A stretch of 64,000 nt of DNA, taken from positions 62,001-126,000 of the forward strand of contig CAKQRD010000001.1 in NCBI GenBank assembly GCA_934271275.1, in the 5' to 3' direction. This DNA comes from an uncultured Clostridia bacterium. Lineage in GTDB: Bacteria; Bacillota; Clostridia; Christensenellales; Borkfalkiaceae. Numbering within the stretch: position 1 is the stretch's first letter; each line of letters begins with the position of its first letter. The notes under the pieces were generated by a model, which was given only the letters and a program-made list of their open reading frames with translations, did not search any database and was not told the DNA's origin. A program made the position numbers and the translations under genes. Below are positions 60,482 through 64,000 of the stretch, piece after piece.

Positions 60482-61876
60482 TTATAATTCCACTTTGAAA
60501 TAATTTATCGCGTTGCGATAGCAAATATCTTTAATAACCTCACCCGCGAGCTTTTCGTCCGTCGTCATCTCGCCGTTTTCCATAAGACTTCCGAGATAGC
60601 TGCAAAGTATTCTTCTGAAATAATGGTGACGCGGATAAGAAAGGAACGAACGGCTGTCCGTAAGCATACCGATAAACGCGCCGATATGCCCCGTTGCGGT
60701 CAAGTCGTCAAGGTGCTTGTACATTCCGACTTTGTTATCCAAAAACCACCACGCAGGACCGTATTGAAGCTTGCCGCGCGCTTCGTCGGACTGAAAACTG
60801 CCTATAAGCGTCATTATTTCCGCGTTCATTTTGGGGTTAAGATTGAATACTATCGTTTTCGGAAGCGCGTTTTCGCTGTTCAACCTGTCGAACAATCGCG
60901 ACATATTTTTTATGCTATTATCCTCCGAAATGCTGTCGTAGCCGGTATCGAGTCCGAGCTTATTTAGCATAACGGTATTGTTGTTTCTCATTGCGCCTAC
61001 GTGCAGCTCGGTAGCGATATTATGCTTTGCGTAGAGCTTCATAAGAAAATAGGTTAAATAACCTTTGAACGCGTTTTCCTCTTCTTCGGTTATCGCTCCG
61101 CCCGAAAGAGCCTTCTTAAACACTTCGTCCGCCGCCGCCTCGGTCGTTACGGGGCAAACCCTTTCGACCGCAATATCGCTCGCGCGCGTGCCTACCTTTT
61201 TGAACTCTTCCAGCCGTTTTTCCAACGCGCTTTCAAGATCTTTAAGGTCGTTTACGGGGTGGGTAAGACTTGCGAGCTTATCTACGAACCCGGCGTAGCC
61301 GCGTGCCGCGCAGTTCATAATTTTATCGGCGCGGAATGCGGGAATTACCTTGAATTTATAACCTTTTTTCGCGATTTTTTCAAACGTCGTAAGGTCGTCG
61401 AACACCTCGTTGGTCGTAAAAATGCAGGTCACGTTCGACTTTTCGATAAGGCTCTGCGGAGTGATTTTATTAAGTTTTATATAGTCGTTGCACCAGTTCC
61501 ATATAGTGTCGGCGTTCTCCGCGTTTATTTCGAGTTCGCAGTTAAAAAACTCTTTAAGCTCTACCTGCGACCAATGATATAAGGGGTTACCGAACGCCGT
61601 GCCGAGCGTGGCGCAATAAGCCGTAAATTTCTCTTTATTAGACTTGCCGCCCGTAATATACTCTTCGTTCACGCCGTAGTTGCGCATAAGCCGCCATTTA
61701 TAGTGATCGCCCGAAAGCCAAATCTCGAAAATATCGTTAAAGGGCTTGTTTTCGAGAATGACCTTTTCGGGAAGGTGACAGTGATAGTCGAAAATCGGCA
61801 TATTTTCGGCGTAATCGCTATAAAGTTTTTCCGCCGTCTTGTTAGTCAGCAAAAAATTTTCTTTCAAGTAACTCAT
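60482..61876 (-). CDS. uxaC: Glucuronate (uronate) isomerase
   Basis: Converts glucuronate to fructuronate and galacturonate to tagaturonate, the first step of hexuronate breakdown. The 464 residues match the family: MPIFDYHCHLPEKVI with the metal-binding HCH, WLSGDHYKWRLMR, PLYHWSQVELKEFF, and the C-terminal MLTDSRSFLSYPRHHYFRRILC. The ATG at 61876 follows a GAGGT site; an upstream in-frame extension lacks homology. First gene of the uxaC-eda-kdgK unit, driven by 61896-61924. The reductase and dehydratase that complete the path are not in this window. Confidence 0.96.
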   Translation of the reverse strand: MSYLKENFLLTNKTAEKLYSDYAENMPIFDYHCHLPEKVILENKPFNDIFEIWLSGDHYKWRLMRNYGVNEEYITGGKSNKEKFTAYCATLGTAFGNPLYHWSQVELKEFFNCELEINAENADTIWNWCNDYIKLNKITPQSLIEKSNVTCIFTTNEVFDDLTTFEKIAKKGYKFKVIPAFRADKIMNCAARGYAGFVDKLASLTHPVNDLKDLESALEKRLEEFKKVGTRASDIAVERVCPVTTEAAADEVFKKALSGGAITEEEENAFKGYLTYFLMKLYAKHNIATELHVGAMRNNNTVMLNKLGLDTGYDSISEDNSIKNMSRLFDRLNSENALPKTIVFNLNPKMNAEIMTLIGSFQSDEARGKLQYGPAWWFLDNKVGMYKHLDDLTATGHIGAFIGMLTDSRSFLSYPRHHYFRRILCSYLGSLMENGEMTTDEKLAGEVIKDICYRNAINYFKVEL

Positions 61877-61895
61877 AATAATACCTCGTTTGATT

Positions 61896-61924
61896 ATTGT
61901 ATCACAAAAAGCGGCGATACGCAA
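61896..61924 (-). promoter_or_regulatory. Promoter of uxaC-eda-kdgK
   Basis: TTGCGT (61919-61924), a 17-bp spacer and TACAAT (61896-61901) on the minus strand, 19 bp before the ATG. Confidence 0.75.
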
Positions 61925-62003
61925 CTCCACACGGCGATTTTGCGGCTTATAATTACGGAATTTTTTCGGATTTTCCCTCCCGCAAATCACGGAAAAAATA
62001 AAA

Positions 62004-62040
62004 AAGGTCGAGAGTGATAAATTATTACCCCCACGACCGT
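62004..62040 (-). terminator. Terminator of the 21-codon gene
   Basis: A short GGTCG/CGACC stem (about 62006-62010 with 62034-62038) with a long loop, followed on the minus strand by T6 and then ATTTTTTCC. The stem is weak but the T-tract is long. Confidence 0.5.
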
Positions 62041-62055
62041 TTTTTTGTTAAATTT

Positions 62056-62121
62056 TTAATCGGTATATCCTAATTTTATCTCGTGACGTTTTTCAGCAAG
62101 GCATTTTACAATAGTATCCAT
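62056..62121 (-). CDS. Candidate 21-residue peptide gene
   Basis: A short frame from ATG (62119-62121) to TAA (62056-62058), encoding a peptide that starts MDTIVKCLAEKRHE and ends KLGYTD. The reason to call it is an AAAGGAGGTG ribosome binding site, among the strongest in the window, at the right distance. It lies in its own interval between two minus-strand terminators. The peptide has one cysteine, is charged and has no membrane helix. No promoter is obvious. It could be a regulatory or signalling peptide, or a leader; no family is recognised. Confidence 0.5.
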   Translation of the reverse strand: MDTIVKCLAEKRHEIKLGYTD

Positions 62122-62211
62122 CCGAACACCTCCTTTACATTCGCCCGGCATAAAGGACGGCAAAGCGATACGCTATGTTGCGGACTTTTCCCCCGCATAC
62201 GTTATGAATAT

Positions 62212-62246
62212 AAAAAAGGATAGCGGAAGCCTCCGTTATCCTTTTT
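62212..62246 (-). terminator. Terminator of the right-edge gene
   Basis: A hairpin (62212-62227 with 62232-62246, one mismatch) pairing AAAAAAGGATAGCGGA with TCCGTTATCCTTTTT, followed by T6 on the minus strand. Confidence 0.85.
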
Positions 62247-62373
62247 CGGTAGTTGTTTTTAACTCTTTAGAGTTATTCTTTTGCCGTTATGTTACGGTTT
62301 ATTGACCGCCGCCGTTCGGGCTTGGTCATTTTCGTTTATCCGTTTTTTCTGATAAACGAGACCGGCTCGCGAA

Positions 62374-64000
62374 TTATTTCACGTCCTTTGCGGCGTTACG
62401 GTAAAATTCGAGGATTTCCGCAAAATAGCCGTTAAAAGTCGAGCTTTCCGAGGCGTTGAGTGCGGAAACCGCCGCTTCTAATTTTTCGTAAGCGGTTTTC
62501 GCTTCCGCGGTCGCCTTCGCGAACTCGTCCGCGTCGCGGTTTTCTTCGCCTGCCCCTTTTAACGCGAGATATTCGGTAAACGCTCTCTCAGCTTCGAGCA
62601 AAGTCTCCGCCGCCGCTTTGACGTTCGCGCCGTCCTTAAACGCGTTTGCGAATATCGCTTTCAAGCCGTCGTAATAATACGCGTTGTATTCCGTTTCGTC
62701 CGCGCCGTGAATTTCCTGAATCTGCGTAAAGATAAGCCTTTCGGCAGCGGAAAGCTTGATAAAGCTCTTCATAACCTCCGCCGCCTTTTCCGCGGAAATC
62801 GTTTCCGTCGCGGAAGCTTCCGTCCAGACGATTTCTCTGCTTGCCGCAATGAAATCGCGGAACGACGTATCGTCTTCGATAAGCTCGTAAAGGTCGATGC
62901 TGCCGACGTTTATCTGTCCGTAGAAGAACACGCCTATTCTCATCGCCTGCACCGAAATCGCGTAATCGAGAGTGAGCGCGACGTTCTCCGAGAACTCCAC
63001 GGGAACGCGGTAATAACTCTCTTTCACTTCTTCCGGAGCTTCGGTAAGAATCTTGTTCGCAAGCCTTAACGCCGTCTCGTAAGAAGCGTACAATCTGACG
63101 TACCCGTTGTCGGAAGCTTTCGTATTATCCTCGGGCGTGATGAGCATCATCTGTCTTTCTATCTCGTCCACTGCGGAAACGACGTCTTTAAACACCTCTT
63201 TCCACTCTTCGGGAAGCTCGTAATCTTCGACGAGCGAGCCTTCTATATCGTAAAGATCGGATATTGCCAGATACCGCTGATAAATCGAGTCGAAAATCTC
63301 GCGGAAGGTCTCGTTGTTATGATCGTTATAGCCTTCCGAAACGAGATCGATATATTTAAGGAAGTCCTTTACCGCGTTCGGATTATAGCCCGACTTCGAA
63401 TAGCTTTCGATTGCGAAAAGCAGGTTTTGCAGTCTCTGAAACTCTTCGTCGGAAAGATTTTCCGAATAATAGATTCGGAGCATTCTCGTAAGCACAGAAT
63501 AGCCGACTTCCATGTCGAGCGCGGGCTTATCGTAGCCTTCGTAATATACGTTTATCGACGTAAGGAAGCTTTGCTGCTGTCCTGCGGAAAGGTTTGCGAA
63601 ATGCTCTGCGAACGATTTCATGGCTTCCGCCATTTTCTCGTCCTCGGGAGACGTTTCGTAAATTTTAAGGTACTCGTCCCAGAGCGCGACGAGGTCGGAA
63701 TCGTCGAGCGTGCCGCCCGCGAGGTCGTAATATCCGTAGCCGCTCGTCATAACGAATCTGAACAGGTCGGTAAAGCTCGCGTGGAGCGTTTCGCCCTTAT
63801 CGCTTACAAGCACGCCGTCGAAGGTTGCCGTTTCGTAAAGCTCCTCGTAGAAATCGCGACCGTTCGTAAGCGCCTCGTCTCTCGCCGCTTTCGCCTGTTT
63901 GAAGTAATAAACGAGGTAAGTGGAATCGGTAGCATAGCCGCCGCCCGGCTGCTCCTGCGTTATAGAGGAATACGCCATAATCGCGCTAAACAAACGGTTA
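62374..64000 (-). CDS. Large helical protein of unknown function, 5' end outside window
   Basis: The frame is open to the right edge; a TTG near 63993 is the only start-like codon there and is probably internal, so the true start is missing. About 541 residues are visible, strongly helical and rich in Glu, Ala, Tyr and Phe, with regular segments such as EEFQRLQNLLFAIESYSKSGYN and AERAFTEYLALKGAGEEN. No membrane helix or catalytic motif is visible in this part. A terminator follows at 62212. It could be the body of an exported protein, but that cannot be told without the N-terminus. Confidence 0.7.
   Translation of the reverse strand, partial: NRLFSAIMAYSSITQEQPGGGYATDSTYLVYYFKQAKAARDEALTNGRDFYEELYETATFDGVLVSDKGETLHASFTDLFRFVMTSGYGYYDLAGGTLDDSDLVALWDEYLKIYETSPEDEKMAEAMKSFAEHFANLSAGQQQSFLTSINVYYEGYDKPALDMEVGYSVLTRMLRIYYSENLSDEEFQRLQNLLFAIESYSKSGYNPNAVKDFLKYIDLVSEGYNDHNNETFREIFDSIYQRYLAISDLYDIEGSLVEDYELPEEWKEVFKDVVSAVDEIERQMMLITPEDNTKASDNGYVRLYASYETALRLANKILTEAPEEVKESYYRVPVEFSENVALTLDYAISVQAMRIGVFFYGQINVGSIDLYELIEDDTSFRDFIAASREIVWTEASATETISAEKAAEVMKSFIKLSAAERLIFTQIQEIHGADETEYNAYYYDGLKAIFANAFKDGANVKAAAETLLEAERAFTEYLALKGAGEENRDADEFAKATAEAKTAYEKLEAAVSALNASESSTFNGYFAEILEFYRNAAKDVK

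Larger units (their letters stand above)
61877..62373. other. Intergenic region with small gene and two terminators
   Basis: 497 bp between uxaC and the edge-truncated gene. It holds the uxaC promoter (61896-61924), a terminator (62004-62040), a 21-codon gene (62056-62121) and a second terminator (62212-62246). The rest (62247-62373) shows nothing clear. Confidence 0.7.

Overview
The window reads as chromosome of an uncultured, gut-type Clostridia; I would place it near the Christensenellales, but that rank is inference. The visible support is strong AGGAGG-type ribosome binding sites, textbook sigma-A promoters (several with exact TTGACA-17-TATAAT), a CIRCE element, a SpoVT/AbrB regulator, a PdaB-type polysaccharide deacetylase, LRR_5 (BspA-type) proteins, and moderate GC with many GCG-rich intergenic stretches. 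I see no prophage, integrase, insertion sequence or CRISPR array. Most genes lie on the minus strand.

Layout: 1-139 is the start of a lipoprotein gene running off the left edge. 402-1500 is the rpsF-ssb-rpsR operon. 1655-7409 is a nucleotide excision repair operon (two small winged-helix-like membrane proteins, uvrB, uvrA) with a LexA-like box exactly at its predicted start point. 7672-9330 is an AbrB/ABC-2 exporter operon; 9696-10223 a thioesterase; 10345-12876 a MacB-like ABC fusion; 13041-14918 htpG behind a CIRCE element. 15876-17129 is a gene-free block of a roughly 230-bp repeat. 17130-20863 holds a double-OB protein, a deacetylase, tRNA-Thr(CGT), an esterase and a DUF6062-like protein whose mRNA looks leaderless. 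21123-27847 holds a BspA-type lipoprotein, a small membrane protein, an AEC transporter, a PHP hydrolase and a foldase-like lipoprotein. 27958-33092 is mfd, pth, prs.

33472-47102 is a polysaccharide locus: a Wzz-like protein on the plus strand, then on the minus strand an initiating sugar transferase, ManC, a phosphohexomutase, a ManA fusion carrying a decayed ManC-like half, three glycosyltransferases, a Wzy-like polymerase and a Wzx flippase. Together they could make GDP-mannose and assemble a Wzx/Wzy-exported polymer. 47240-51748 holds tadA, an M14 peptidase, rlmH, a CPBP protease and two anchored unknowns. 51938-52996 is gap. 58866-61876 is uxaC-eda-kdgK, which feeds hexuronates to pyruvate and glyceraldehyde 3-phosphate. 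The right edge cuts a large protein of unknown function.

The most interesting locus is 53188-56642: a cytoplasmic TIR-LRR protein with an apparently intact catalytic glutamate, followed 32 bp later by a membrane protein with two Rossmann/RCK-like regions and a C-terminal RyR-like domain. TIR enzymes make (cyclic) ADP-ribose signals and RyR domains have been proposed to bind such nucleotides, so the pair looks like a Thoeris-like sensor/signal/membrane-effector system. This is a hypothesis from domain reading only.
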